DNA of 64,000 nucleotides from Neospora caninum Liverpool (lineage: Eukaryota > Apicomplexa > Conoidasida > Eucoccidiorida > Sarcocystidae), in assembly GCF_000208865.1 (NCBI RefSeq), contig NC_018392.1:372001-436000 (forward strand). Reading direction: 5' to 3'. The notes under the pieces were generated by a model. It was not told where the DNA came from. It was given only the letters and a program-made list of their open reading frames with translations, and searched no databases. This document shows positions 47,377-59,073 of this stretch, piece after piece (within the stretch, counting starts at the first letter, position 1; each line of letters starts with the position of its first letter). The position numbers and the translations under genes were made by a program.

Positions 47377-49434
47377 AGATACACACGAATATATGTATAT
47401 GGGGCACAGTGTATCTTTTGTGTAGTTACTGTGTACACTGGCCACATCATACACCTGAATGTAATCATGAGCTTCACGGGCAGTCCTCACTGGGAACCGT
47501 GGCTCTGCGTAGAGATCAAAAGGCGACAGGCCAAGTGCGAGCGTGCGATGTTTTGCATGTGTGCGTGACAGGAGCGGGAAGAAAAAGAGAGGAAAGCAAA
47601 CGAAGGCAAGAAGAAGGCAGGTGCTTCGCTCCTCACGTCTGCATTTTTTCTCTCCAGAAAATCTGGCGATGGGCTGAAGACGCTGTTCGCGTCAGAGGCG
47701 AAGCCCTTGAACCGCTTTCACTTCAGTTCGCCTTTGCTTTTTAAAGTTGCACGCGGCGGAGTAATTTTGCGCGCCGGGGACTGTCGTGGGGATGGAGAGG
47801 GTCAACCAAACGGCCTCCAGTGGCAAACAGAGGCTGGCCGCATATCCTGAACAGGCAACGTATCGTCCACGCCAGTAGAACAGGAGTCAGTGTTCGCCAT
47901 ATCCGTTTTTAAACACGCTTTGATTCATGTCCCTACATCTCGGCCGTGTAGCCAAGCCGCCGTCCAAGAACAGAGAGGCACAGTCGCACATAATTTTCTC
48001 TCTATCTGTCGGCGAAACCCGGAAGAGATCGTTCAGATTTACACTTGATGCAGCCAAAGCAAATTCAAAGCCACGTGAATATCCGCGAAGGATTCTGTCT
48101 CTGGGAGAAGATCGGAAAAGAATCACACATGCGCTCCTGGTGTTGCTCTCTCGCTTTGGTGCGAACCCCAGGAACCGGTGCCGCCCCCGAGCGTGTACAC
48201 CGAAAAAGGCGAAATCCGACAATGCAACCAAGGTGGGGAAGAGCTTCCCAGAGAGGCGGATTTCTTTCTTGGTGCTGTGTTCGGAAGCAGAAGCCGATGC
48301 TTTGGTTGGAAGGCTGTACACGCACCTCCGGTCTGGGCTTCTCGAGTCAAGAGGTGGTGACAGAAGTGAAATGCGCGAGACGTATGCAACAAAAGGTGGA
48401 GAATCGGAGCATGGGCTAAAAGTTACATGTTAGCTTCGCCTGAGCGCGTGCGGCGACGTCTTGCACAAGAAAGTGCATCACTGACGCCCGAACTTTCGAG
48501 AGAAGAAGCTCCAGCTATGCTGTAGGAGCGGGGACCGAGAGTAACACTGTGAAGACCGGCATTCTGAGCATGAGGCTTAAAGATGTGTGCATGCCTACGA
48601 GTTCCCTCAAGGATCGTGGCGCGTCTGTGCCTTTGAAGATATCTCTTTGTCAGACCCACAGTGGTTGGTTGCTCCTCTCCGGTCAGGAAGACGTTTCGCC
48701 TTTCCCTTCAAACTGTGTTTGCAGGCCGCTATCGCTTCTCGCTGGACCAGTCCTCTGAGCCTGACAAAATCGTTCTCGAGCTTGAAGCTCCCAGGTTAGC
48801 CTTCCCTAGATTGAGTCGCCTGCCTCCCTCTTTAGGATTCAGGGTATAGGCGCTCTTCCTCTCTATAGCGGTCCTGTAACTCGCTGCTGCCATCGGCATA
48901 TACTAATAAAAAGAGGCGAAGAGACAGATAGGCGAACCCACAGAAAGCTACATATATAGACACACAGTGGTTAGTAACCAGGCTGATAGATACGCGAAAA
49001 GACGATATGAAGGCTGACTGCAGCAACTGCAGCAGACGTGTTCAAGCGATACATAGATTGGTTGATACAGGGGTCTAAAGGCAGGCTGCAGATAAACAGA
49101 TGCTGAATACAGAGAGAAAGACAAGCAGAAGATTGATCAGCAAAAGAATCGAGATGGGCCGCGACACAGATGCGCCCTAGACATGAGAAACAGGCTGAGA
49201 AGACATTTCCTAGTCTCAGGTCAAACCGCAGCATTTTTCTTGATGGACGGCACTGTTTTCTGCAAGTGCGCAAAACTCTCCTGGTGTTTCCTCAGGTACC
49301 TTTGCACATCAGCAATTGACGTAGATGTTAATCCAAATTATGTTCGCTGCACGATCAAGAGTAAGCTACGGCTGCTCTCGTTTGCCTTTTGAAACAACTC
49401 TGTCGTCTTTGAAGGCTTACCTCTTCACAAACAC

Positions 49435-49469
<35 letters not shown>

Positions 49470-50843
49470 GGGTGGATACTGCTGTGTCACATTCACATAC
49501 ACTCTAGTTCCGCATATGGGCACTGGAGAGCTGCATCCGCGTTTTCCCCGTTGTTTCGGTTCACTGCTTCTTTCGTTCTTCTCTTTCCACTCTCGTTGAC
49601 TGTCCTCGCCTTTCAGTAGGCATCTCCGTGCAGTTCAAAGTTTCCTTCCGCGAAGAAGCTTGTTTCTCCCCTCTAAAGAAGTGGAGGAGTTTCTGTGTTC
49701 CTTGCGACTGCGTTCTGCCCATGTCAGACAAAGTGACCCAGCTCCGATTGCCGGCTGAAGTGCGCGTCGAAGACTCTCGAGTGAGTCTCGAGCCGATAGC
49801 GGCGACTCCGAGACCGACAAAACCGCTTTAACATGGACGTCTCTTTCTCCAACCGAAGCAGCCGATCTCCTTCGCTGTCTGTGTCTGCATGTCCTTCCGC
49901 GTTCTCCGCCTGCAGCTACTGGTCTCTAAATCTCTCGACTCGCCCGTCTGGCAACATGTTTATTCGTGTGCATCCACGCCTGAGAAATCCACATAGAGTT
50001 GCTAAGACAGCTCCAAGAGATGATACAAAATGGAAGTATCTGTGCATCTCAGTTTATACTCGGTTATATATTTTAGACGCTAACTTCCCGGCTAACCTGC
50101 GATAGATAAATATATATATCGTGGATGATTGTATATTAGCGGCTGTGTCTCTGCACTTGTGTCAGCATACACGTCTCCGCCGTTGTTTCCGGCGGCTTTC
50201 CTCTGCTCATTTATCTCTCTAATCGTGACGGATTTCTCGACCCGCTGGGTCGCTGGAGCTGCGAGTGGATCTGCGTGAATCGACTGTTTCTCTTTTTGTC
50301 GATCTTCCGCCATTCTACACCGATCTTTCGTCCATTCAAGCAGCTTTTGCCGAAGCAGAAGCCGGTGGACCTAGTCAGTCCCAACAGCATCGACAAGCCT
50401 GTTTGTCACCATTGGCTGTACTTGTGTATGTGCCGTAGAGGCCATAGCCTCTTCCCTCAGACTACAGAAAAGAGCTTCGCATGTAGACCATGCCTTCCTT
50501 CGTATCCGTTTGCATGTTCTTCGCTACGTATAACGCGGTCGCTTCATTTGCCCGAGAAACAACAGTGTCTCTTTGCTGCGTCTGTCCGCGTACACAGGTT
50601 CAGCGCTCCAAAGCGACTGGGCATCTGCGCATCGAAATGCCGCTAGTCGAGCCTCCTCCGTCTGCGCTTCGGAAGAAGAAAGGCGCTGTCTCTCCAATCT
50701 ACGGTGCGTCCCTTTTCGCGAAGCCTTGGTTCACCGTTTCGGTTCCGGCAAATCTAGTTCCTAAAAATACGCGAAAAGAGCATTTGTTCGTCGAGAGGAC
50801 CGCTGACACGCACGCGTCTGCTTCCCCTAGTGTGGAGGGGTGA
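44449..50843 (+). CDS. DNAAF11: Dynein axonemal assembly factor 11 (LRRC6/tilB), LRR plus CS domain
   Basis: Co-chaperone for cytoplasmic pre-assembly of axonemal dynein arms. Secure exons: 44449-44614, 45053-45159, 45595-45707, 46264-46427 (N-terminal LRR part) and 48725-48794, 49296-49360, 49728-49780, 50598-50843 (C-terminal part), all phase-consistent. [17 protein letters not shown] is the family start; LRRs follow ([42 protein letters not shown]) with the LRR cap [11 protein letters not shown]. The C-terminal exons form the CS-like domain: [48 protein letters not shown]. The central charged region is unresolved; 47572-47620 and 47658 onward are candidate exons ([12 protein letters not shown]). 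Introns hold several TA microsatellites. In coccidia only microgametes bear flagella, so male-gamete expression is expected. The last exon may be shorter than drawn. Confidence 0.9.
44893..44926. repeat. (TA)n microsatellite, DNAAF11 intron 1
   Basis: A pure TA run of about 34 bases between exons 44449-44614 and 45053-45159. Confidence 0.93.
45749..46105. repeat. Cluster of TA microsatellites, DNAAF11 intron 3
   Basis: TA tracts at about 45749-45769, 45967-45980 and 46060-46105 in the intron between exons 45595-45707 and 46264-46427. Confidence 0.9.
47340..47368. repeat. (TA)n microsatellite, DNAAF11 central intron
   Basis: A TA run followed by TGTATGTATAG, in the region whose exon structure is unresolved. 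Confidence 0.9.
49437..49467. repeat. (TA)n microsatellite, DNAAF11 intron
   Basis: A TA run of about 30 bases between exons 49296-49360 and 49728-49780. Confidence 0.93.
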
Positions 50844-51167
50844 CAGAGAGAGAGGCAGAAAGAGAAATCGAGATGTGGAGGGCGAGACGGAACGACTGCT
50901 AGCGGCAGTCCGTCAGTTGTGAAAAAAAAAATCAGAGAGATGGCGACGAGTAGAAAAGGGACCAGGAGACGCCTGCACAGTTTCCTCTGCATTTAAACGC
51001 CGAGTCGTTGCCGAAAGGATAAAACCTGTTGATATCTCAACTGGAACAAAGAAGAGACGGCTCCTCTCGTCGACAGAGAGACGGTTTCAACAGTTCCAAC
51101 CTTCCTTAGGCCTGTTGCTGTCTCTGTGCGTGCGTCGGCTCCAGACAGAGACGACGAGAAGTCGCAG

Positions 51168-51554
51168 ATGGCGAGCAAACGTGGTTCTTCCCACTCGACG
51201 AAAGGATCCACTTCTGACTCGGTATCCATAAAAGAAATGCTGGATGTGACAGGAAAGGCGACGCAGTTCATGTCTGAGAACGCACGCGCGGCTTTCTCTG
51301 CAGAGAGAGAACTGCGTGAACTGTCAGAGAGAAAAACCGTAGCCGCAATCGGAGGGTCTGATGATCAGTGTGGTGAAGCGTCAGAGGGGAACACCGCCGG
51401 AGAGCTTCCGCGAAACGGAGTCGCAAAGAGAGGAAAGGAGAATCATGCAGAAGCGGAGAATTCGGTCAGAGCACTCTGCTGTACTGCGGCAGATGTGGAG
51501 GAAAAGCGAACAGCCGACGATGACGCTCTCCCTGAGTTGGAAACGGTGTATTAA
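51168..51554 (+). other. Open frame of uncertain status, 128 codons
   Basis: It starts at an ATG and encodes a hydrophilic, acidic/Ser-rich chain (MASKRGSSHSTKGSTSDSVS...) without recognisable domain. The composition is more protein-like than its surroundings, and a plausible acceptor (CCTTCCTTAG, ending about 51109) lies just upstream, so it could be a small gene or a downstream exon of DNAAF11. No donor in the last DNAAF11 exon gives the right phase with a good consensus. Confidence 0.25.
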
Positions 51555-51928
51555 GGACAACCTCGGGGCGTTTCGCTGCTTCCTTTTTCTCTCTATCTCA
51601 CTGGAACGAAACCGATGTGCATCTGATTCTCGACAGTCAACAACCGCACGCGCGATCGTTGCCATCGGGTCCCCGTGCTAGCTGACGCACTAGACCTCAG
51701 ATGGCGTTTTTCTTAAAACCTGAGAGCGGAAGGCAGCTTCCACTTTTTTGCAAATGTGTCCAGCGACGGAGAACACCAACCGCCTCATCGTGGTGAGCAA
51801 CTGCAGGGCACACACTCTTTGCCGCTGTGAACGCCTCCCGAAAAAACGTCTCCTCAGAAGCGAACTAGGCTAGAAGGCTGCTCTAAGAAGGCGCCGATAC
51901 GCGTTTAACAAAACCGTGCAAGACAAGC

Positions 51929-52990
51929 ATGGCTCTTGCAGAGGGTCGCAGAGAGCGGTGTTTGACAGCTGCAGTCAGCGTTCACTCCCATACCTCAAAA
52001 GATGTGTTTGTGACTCCGGAAGACGCGCCGAATACGGTTATGAAACGGCTGTATATCCGGTTCTGGGGGATATTTCAGGAACAGAACACCCACGACTGCA
52101 TCTTTCGGCGTAGACGCGCGCCGTCCACTCCGCAGATCGCTCAGATGGTTCTGCGTAACGCGCGCATTCATCGGCAGTTGACAGGCTGTTTAGACCACGT
52201 CTGTGGAATGAGCGGAAGTCGCCGTGCACGGAGCAAGGATTCGGTCGACGAGTTCGCGGTTTTGCTGCTTTCACCGATGAACAACGCGCGACGCGTCGCT
52301 CCCCACTCAACCACATCTTTTTGTGATTTCCTCTGGCGGTGTCTGGCAGTCGAGTTCTCTCCATCAAACACTCTGTTTTCCGAGTTGTGTGCTTGCAAGT
52401 GCGCTTCGGTGTCTGTTGGTGTCAGTCTGCCTGGCGAAAAGACTCTAGCCAGTGATTCGCCGTCGCGTTTCCTTCTTTTCTGCGCTGTGTCTTTTTTCCA
52501 AGTTCTGCGGCTTCCTTCGACAGACAGCCCGCTTTTCCTCCGAGCTTGCTTCTCGCGCCCTGCATGCAAGCTGTTGCGATCAACAACACACTTATGTTTA
52601 TCTGTGACGGGCGCGTTTTCGGAACTTTTCTTCTCTGAGTTTTTCCCAGGGTGGCTCATCGCAACAGGGATCTTTTCGGAATTGCTTCTTGCCGGTTTCT
52701 TTGTCAGCTTGAAGCGTCTGCGCACTCCTGGACGTATCGCAGTGTCGCAAGTGCGACGTGCTGCCGAGTCAACTACTTTCGATTTTCGCTTCCGGTTCGC
52801 TGGCATTATCTCCGCTGAGAGCTCCCCACAGAGACACTGTCTAAACGTTCGTTTGTCGGCTTATTCGCCCTTCCTTCGTCTCAATCATCTGTCTGTGCCG
52901 ACCTTTGAAGACGTTTCAGTAGACCTCAGTCCGTCTCTCGCGCTGGACGCTCGCAGCGCTTGTCTCTCGCGTGGCTTTCTCTCCCGGTAA
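51929..52990 (+). other. Open frame of uncertain status, 353 codons
   Basis: Uninterrupted from ATG to a TAA at 52988-52990. The first 120 codons are fairly balanced (for example KRLYIRFWGIFQEQNT), while the later part is rich in Ser, Phe, Leu and Cys, as expected from pyrimidine-rich non-coding DNA. No domain recognised. It could be a lineage-specific gene, part of the kinase 5' leader, or chance. Confidence 0.25.
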
Positions 52991-53550
52991 ACGCCTCTCT
53001 GCCTCCTTTCTCCGTGTGTATTCTCTCTGCTTTCTCTCTACGACTCCGTCCGTCTCTCTTTCCTCTCTTCCCTCTTCCGCTTGCTCTCGCCCCGCGCGGG
53101 CCCAAACCGAGTCCGCGTTTGCTCCACCCCCTCGATACACCCGCGCATACGCCGACGCGCGTCGGCTCGCCCCCCGCTGGACCACCTCGACGAGCAAAAA
53201 AACAACGAGAGACGAGAGGAGAGAAACGCGAAGGCAAAAACAGCTAGAGTTCGAAGGAAGCCGCTCCCGAGGCCCCAGGAACCACCCACCCCGACGAGGG
53301 ACAGAGAGAGAAGAGCGAGAAAGAGAGGGACGAAGGAGAGGCAGACTTCGCCTCACCTCTTTCGTAGCGCCACTCTGCGACATCTCCCCACTTTGAGGTG
53401 TCGTCTGTCTCCGGGACCACCCCACACACGCGTCTCCGCGTCCCCTGCAGAAGTCTGTCTGCTGGAGTGAGGCCCGACAAGCAGAGGAAATGGGGAGGCG
53501 CGAGAGCCTCTTCCCAGCGAGGCGTGCAATGACGACACAGAGAGGGACAG

Positions 53551-56500
53551 ATGGAGAGACAGATGAAGGGGGGAAGCAAGCAGATGGAGAAGGGAGGGAA
53601 GAAGCTGGAGGACAGCGAACGCGTGATTGCGGGCGGAGAAAGAGCTAGGCCAAACCTGAAGGAAAAAGGGAGAGCCAGCAGGACAACGCACCTCAACCGA
53701 GCGCACTTCCACCCACCTCGCTTCGCTTCCTCCTCCTCCGCCTCTTCCGCCTCCTCCGCCTGTTCCGCCTCTTCCTCTTCTTCGTCTACTTCGTCTTTCT
53801 CCTCTCCCGCTGCTTCGCGTCGGCCGTCTGTCGCCTCCGCCTCCTCTGCTGCGGTGGACGATCGAGGTCACCCAGTGCGAGAAGGCCTGCGCGTCGCCTC
53901 CCCGTCTGGCGGGCTCCCGCTGCACTCGGAGCGCGAAGACACGCGCGTGCGCTCTCCGGTGTCTCCGAGCGTGGAGAAAACGGCGAGTCGCTGTCGGCGG
54001 AGATCTCTCAAGGCTCTGCTGGCTTCTCCGGAATTCGCCTTGGAGGAGCTGAGCCGGAGAAATCGGCTCCCAGATCGCACGTCCGTCTCGCCCTTTCCTT
54101 TCCCGTACCTGAACCTGTCTCCCGCCTTTCCGTCTGCCGAACGAAGCAACGACCCCGCCGCGCGAGGCCGGGAGGACGGGAAAAAAACGTCGCAGTCCGC
54201 CGCGCTTCGCAGGGAAACATGCGAGAGAGACGGCGCGGGGGAGCGAAAGTCAGGCTGGTGGGCGTGGGTGAAGCGCCGCTTCGCGCCGGGAGCGCACCCC
54301 GCGAAGCGAGAAACTCAAGACGGGGATGGCGCCGACGGCGAGGCAGAGGGGACGAACGAGAGCAGCCCGCGAGCAAGCGCGGGCGAACGTGTGGTGCGAG
54401 AACGGGAAGGAGAAGGCGGTTTTCCAACGATGGGTCACCCCGATTCGGCAGAGCCGCTCAGCCCAGCTGCGCCTGCCGACTCTGACTCTCGAGGCCGAGC
54501 CGCGGCGTTTCTCTCTGCAGCCCTCCCGTCCTTCTCGCCTCAGCCTCCGCGCGCCGCGCTTCGCCTGTGCATCTTGGTGTGGGCGGATCGCCGGGTGTAT
54601 CGAGGCGAAACGTTCGCGTCCTCCGTTCGGCACGGCTGTGGGTACACTCTGTACGGCGGCGGGGCGACGGGTGCGTCTGCCTCGCTCGCGGAAAAGAGGG
54701 TCAGTTGCCTGAACCGCGCGACTCTTTTCTCCCAGCCGCGCTCGCAGTTCCCCCTCCAGTCGGCCTTCCTCTCGTTCAACGACTGGAGCGCACTGGCGCT
54801 GCTTAAGGGCGTCGCGGGGACGCGCGACGTGCCCACGGTGTACAGACAGACGACGCCGGCTGCGCAGGCAGACTCGCTGCTCGCATCTGCGCAGAACGGC
54901 CTGTTTCCCCAAACCGCCGATCTCTCTTCCCGCCTGCGCCTCGTGGACGGGAAAGGAGGAACCGGCGGCGCGCGCGGCTGGAGGCTCGCCGGCCTGGAGA
55001 CGCGGGGACAGCCGCGGGGACGAGCGGCGCCCAACGCAGAATCCCCCTCGCGTCGTCGCCGCGGGCCCCGCAGAGACAGCGAAGACAGCGCCGGCGAGGC
55101 GCGAGACGCAGACGAAAAGCTGGCCGCGGCCCTCGCAGTTCTCGCGTGCGCCTCGCCGAGGATTGCAGCCGGGTACTGCGGCCACTGGGAGAAAGACCAG
55201 CGCTCAGGCTGGGGCGTGTTTGTGCGCGGGAACTCGGGACTCAAGTACGAGGGCTTCTGGAGAAACGACTGCCGGGAGGGGTTGGGTGTACAGACGCTGG
55301 CCCAAGGCGTGCGATTTGTGGGCTGTTTTCGTCGTGGCGTCCGGCACGGCAAAGGCGTGCTCTTCCAACCCAACGGAAGCCTGTACGCGGGCGAGTGGGA
55401 AAACGGATACGTCGTGAAGCAAGAACTCCTGTTCTTCGGCGCGTTCGTCGAGCGAGACGCTGCACGCGTGGAAACGTCTGCCAGGGAAGCGCGCCGCGAG
55501 GGGAAAGACGAGGCACGCGGGCCGAAACGCGCAGAGGAGGAGACGGCGGGAGGCAACACAGAGAAAAAAGATGAGAAGGGACAAACGTATGTGGGGTCTT
55601 CCTCTTGGAGACGCGCAGAGGAACAGGCGATCGATGCCTCAAAGGTCGACTCTGCCCCTGGCGGGTCTAAGTCGCAAGAGATCGGCCTGTCGTGGCGATT
55701 TTCCCAGACAGAGAAAGAGAGAAAAGGACACACGCGGGCGGGGTCCTCGCGCTCTCGCGCGCAAGGTACAGGTGTAGAGGAAGCAGAGACAAGTGGAGAC
55801 AGGAACCACGTGCGGGGACGCGTCACGAGAAGAACATGTTCCCCGACCTCCTCACCCGTTATCGACAGTAGCGACCTGCCCTCGAGCGTGGACGAGGCGG
55901 AAGAGAGAGACGGAGACAGCGCAGGCGAGCGACGGCTCACCTTCAGGAGAGAAAAGAAAGACCGACGGAGTGGAAGTCGAGCAGAGACCAGTGGCGCACG
56001 CCAGCGGCCCCGGTCTCTGCTTTCGTGTGTGCAGCTGAGCGTGAAGAACACCGTCAGATACGACTCGCCAGGGGCGCGAGAAGAAGAGCGAAAGAGAAGG
56101 CGACGGAGGCGAAGAAGAACGGGAAGCGGCAGCGGAATGGCTTCTCCGTGTCGGTGTGAGACCTCAGAGGGTCGCAACGAGGACTTCGCGGAGATTCGAC
56201 TGAAGGAAGGAACACCCCGACTTGAAACGCAGCAGCCGTTTGCCTCTTCTTCCTCCTCTTCGCCACCGCTGCAATCTCCGCGAAGCGGCGGTGAGGCAGC
56301 GGATGACGTGTCCGCCTCTCAAGCGACGGTAGAGCTGAGTCCAGCACCGACCGGCGCGGAACGCGGCGGGAGGCGTGAGGAAGGCAGTCGGAAGGCCAAG
56401 GCGGCCCCAGTGACGCAGGTTGAAGTGGACGGAGAGCAAAGAGAAAGGCCTCGGAGAGGCCCCGGCGAAGACGAGGGAGAAGGGCGATCGCGACGCGTCG

Positions 56501-59073
56501 CTCTCCAGGCGGCGTCGGCAGAGCCGTCCTTGGACGGCCCGGCCCAAAGTCCGCGTGCAAAGCAAGAAGAGAGGAAGAAGATGTTTGTGGATTTTCAGCG
56601 GCAGATGAACGAAGCTCGGCGATTCTCCTCGGCCGCCGCATGTGAAGAGTGGGGCACGAGCGAAGTGGCGCATTTCTTTGCGTGTCAGGGGTTCCCGCTC
56701 TCTCTCCGGGAAATTCTGATCGCTCAGGACATCGACGGCTCGGCCCTTCTCCAGGTACAAGAAGAAGACTTGGAGGAAATGGGCGTGCACGCGTGGGAAG
56801 ACCGCCGCCTCGTGCTCCTCGTCGCCGGGATCCTGCACAAATTGAAGCGCCGGCACTCGCAGCGGACGCTCTACATGTCGCCTGAGCAGCTCCAGCAGGC
56901 TCAAGAGGTCGTGGCGACTCTCGAGATTCCAGCTGCGGAGGTCAGTCTCGAGGGCCGAGTCGGCGAAGGCGGCTACAGCCGGGTGTACCGAGCAAGGTGG
57001 CGGTACACCCGGTCGCTCGAGTTGGAGCAACAGAGGCAGGCGCTTTTGCAGTACCGCCAAGACGTCCACAACTACTACGCCTGGGTCCACCAGTTCTCCT
57101 CCCAGAGCCCCGCTCTGCAGTCTTCGAACAGCGCACAGAACCCAGAAACGCGACACACGTGCAGGCCTTCCTCCAGACTCCCCGCAGCCCGCCTGTGCTC
57201 TGCCTCTTCTGCGTCTCCTCTTTCAGTCGCGGACCCAGTGACGACGGAGACGCCGCAGTCCCGTCTCTCTCCGTGGCCCCAGGGAGGAGGCGGTCACCGG
57301 TCGCCTCCGGGGCGTTCGTTTGCGGAAGATTCTGCGTGCCCAGGAGGCTCTCCGCGGGCGCCTCAGCGGTGTGGATCCGAGCTGCAGGCCGGTCCCTGGA
57401 GCCTCGCCCCCGTGTCGCACCCCCTCCGGCGATGCCCGGGTCCGGCTCTTCACCCGAGCGCGGGCGTCCAGCCTTCGGTCTACGGGCCTGTCCCCTTTCC
57501 GGAGCCTGTCCCCTTTCCGGGGACTTCCTCAGCCTTTGTCTCGTCCACGTCGCCGCACCTGCCGGCTGGTCCCCACCTCGTCCCGCCGCCTCTTCCTCTC
57601 CCGCTCTTCCCTGCGCCAGGCGCAGCGCGCTCAGGCCCTGCCTTCCCCGGAGACATGTGCGTGGCGGTCAAGGTATTTCGCCAGCGCGAACTGCGCGCCT
57701 TGCAGCGGAGTTTCTTCTCCGAGCTGTCTGTGCTCTGCCGCCTGACGCACCCGAACATCGCGATGCTCCTGGGCGTCGTCTCCGCGCCGCTGTACGGGCT
57801 CGTCACGGAGTACGTGCCTGCGGGGTCGCTCTTCGACATGCTCCACGTGCGGCGCATCCCCCTCTCGTTCACGCAAGTCGTCCGCTTCGGAAGAGACATC
57901 TGCCACGGCATGCGCTACCTCCACGAGCAAGGCGTCCTGCACTGCGACTTAAAGAGCCCGAATGTGCTCCTCGGGAAACGCGGAGAGATCAAGCTGTGCG
58001 ACTTCGGCCTCGCCACCCTCATCGACGCGGCGCCCGACGCCGACGCCCAGACCCGCGGACGCCGAGGTCCCCTGGAGCGCGGCGAGCGCGAGCGTCGCGG
58101 AGGCAGAGACGCGAACCTGGGGAGTGGAGAAGACAAACCGAGCGGGAGGTCGCAGCTCCAAGAGGCGCACCTCGGATGCGTCGGGACCCACCACTGGATG
58201 GCCCCTGAAGGTAAGCCACGGCGAGCGAAGCTGCTGAAGCGAGAAAAAAAGCGAGGGAGGACGGGGACGCAGGGCCGAAACTGGAGCGGCAGAGGAGACA
58301 GAGGAGGAGGCGGGAGAGGGTGGGGGCGGGCCGTCGTTCAGAAAACGCGGGAATCACGTGTTGTGGTGCGTGCTTGTGTCTGCAGTCCTTCGCGGAGAGC
58401 CTTTCACCGCCGCTGCGGATGTCTACTCGTTTGGCATGGTCCTCTGGGAGATGCTCGCGAGAAAAATTCCCTTCGAAGGTGCGTCTCTTCGCTTGTGTCT
58501 CCAGAGAAGCGGCGCGCTGCTGGCAGGACCTTTTCTCGAATTTCTCCAGGTTGACCCGCGGACGCGTCGCTCCCCTCCGCGTTCCTTTCCTTGTCCCCTG
58601 GTCCTCTGCAGTTTTTTCGTGTTCTGGCCTGATTTTTGCCTGGCGATGTGTGCCTTCTCATGTCCATGGGTGCGTTCCTTCCTCGTGGGCTTTCCTCTCC
58701 ACCTCCGCCCTCGCCACTGACTCGAGTCGTTTTCTCGCTTCGAACGTTTCGCTTCCCTTCGCGCTCAGCGTTCCCTCTTTCTTGTTCTCCCCTTCCGTGT
58801 CCTCTTTCCATGCGTGTCTCCACTGCTGTCTCCCCTTCTGTCGCAGGTATGAACAGCCCAGCGCACATTATCACAGCTGTGGGGTATGGCGGGGCCGCTC
58901 CGGTTTTGTCTCCGTCGCCGCCGCCGCTGAGAGAGATCGTGGCAAGGTGCTTAAGTCACTCCCCGCAGAATCGCCCCTCTTTCGCCTGGTGTGCTCAACA
59001 GCTGCAAGCCTTGCATGCGGCAAACACCCTCGACGTGGAGATGAATCTGAACACACTGCTCGGACTCGAGTGA
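53551..59073 (+). CDS. TKL-group protein kinase with MORN repeats and SAM domain
   Basis: Exons 53551-58210, 58386-58478 and 58847-59073 join in phase to 1659 residues. N-terminus: poly-Ser and basic low complexity. A MORN-like unit (YRGETFASSVRHGCGY) lies at about 349, and three MORN units at about 541-620 (WGVFVRGNSGLKYEGFW and following). SAM domain about 1034-1103 (FACQGFPLSLREILIAQDI). Kinase domain: Gly loop GRVGEGGYSRVYRARW (about 1136), then a 220-residue charged and Pro/Ser-rich insertion before the VAVK lysine (1374); alpha-C Glu in FFSELSVL; HCDLKSPN with catalytic Asp 1466 and Cys replacing the HRD Arg; DFG at 1484; a second insertion in the activation loop; MAPE at 1550-1553; and DVYSFGMVLWEML in exon 2. 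The catalytic Lys, Asp and DFG are present, so it is probably active. MORN plus SAM plus TKL recalls Plasmodium TKL3. Substrates unknown. Confidence 0.93.

Larger units (their letters stand above)
50844..53550. other. Interval between DNAAF11 and the TKL kinase; two doubtful open frames
   Basis: No recognisable gene. It contains frames 51168-51554 and 51929-52990 (listed separately) and, from about 52990, CT- then GA-rich sequence that is probably the 5' UTR of the kinase gene. Confidence 0.5.

Noticed and set aside
54540..56177. Minus-strand open frame of 545 codons opposite the TKL kinase gene
   Set aside because: It is a shadow of the GC-rich sense frame; the sense strand has MORN, SAM and kinase domains and consistent splice sites, while the antisense frame has none.
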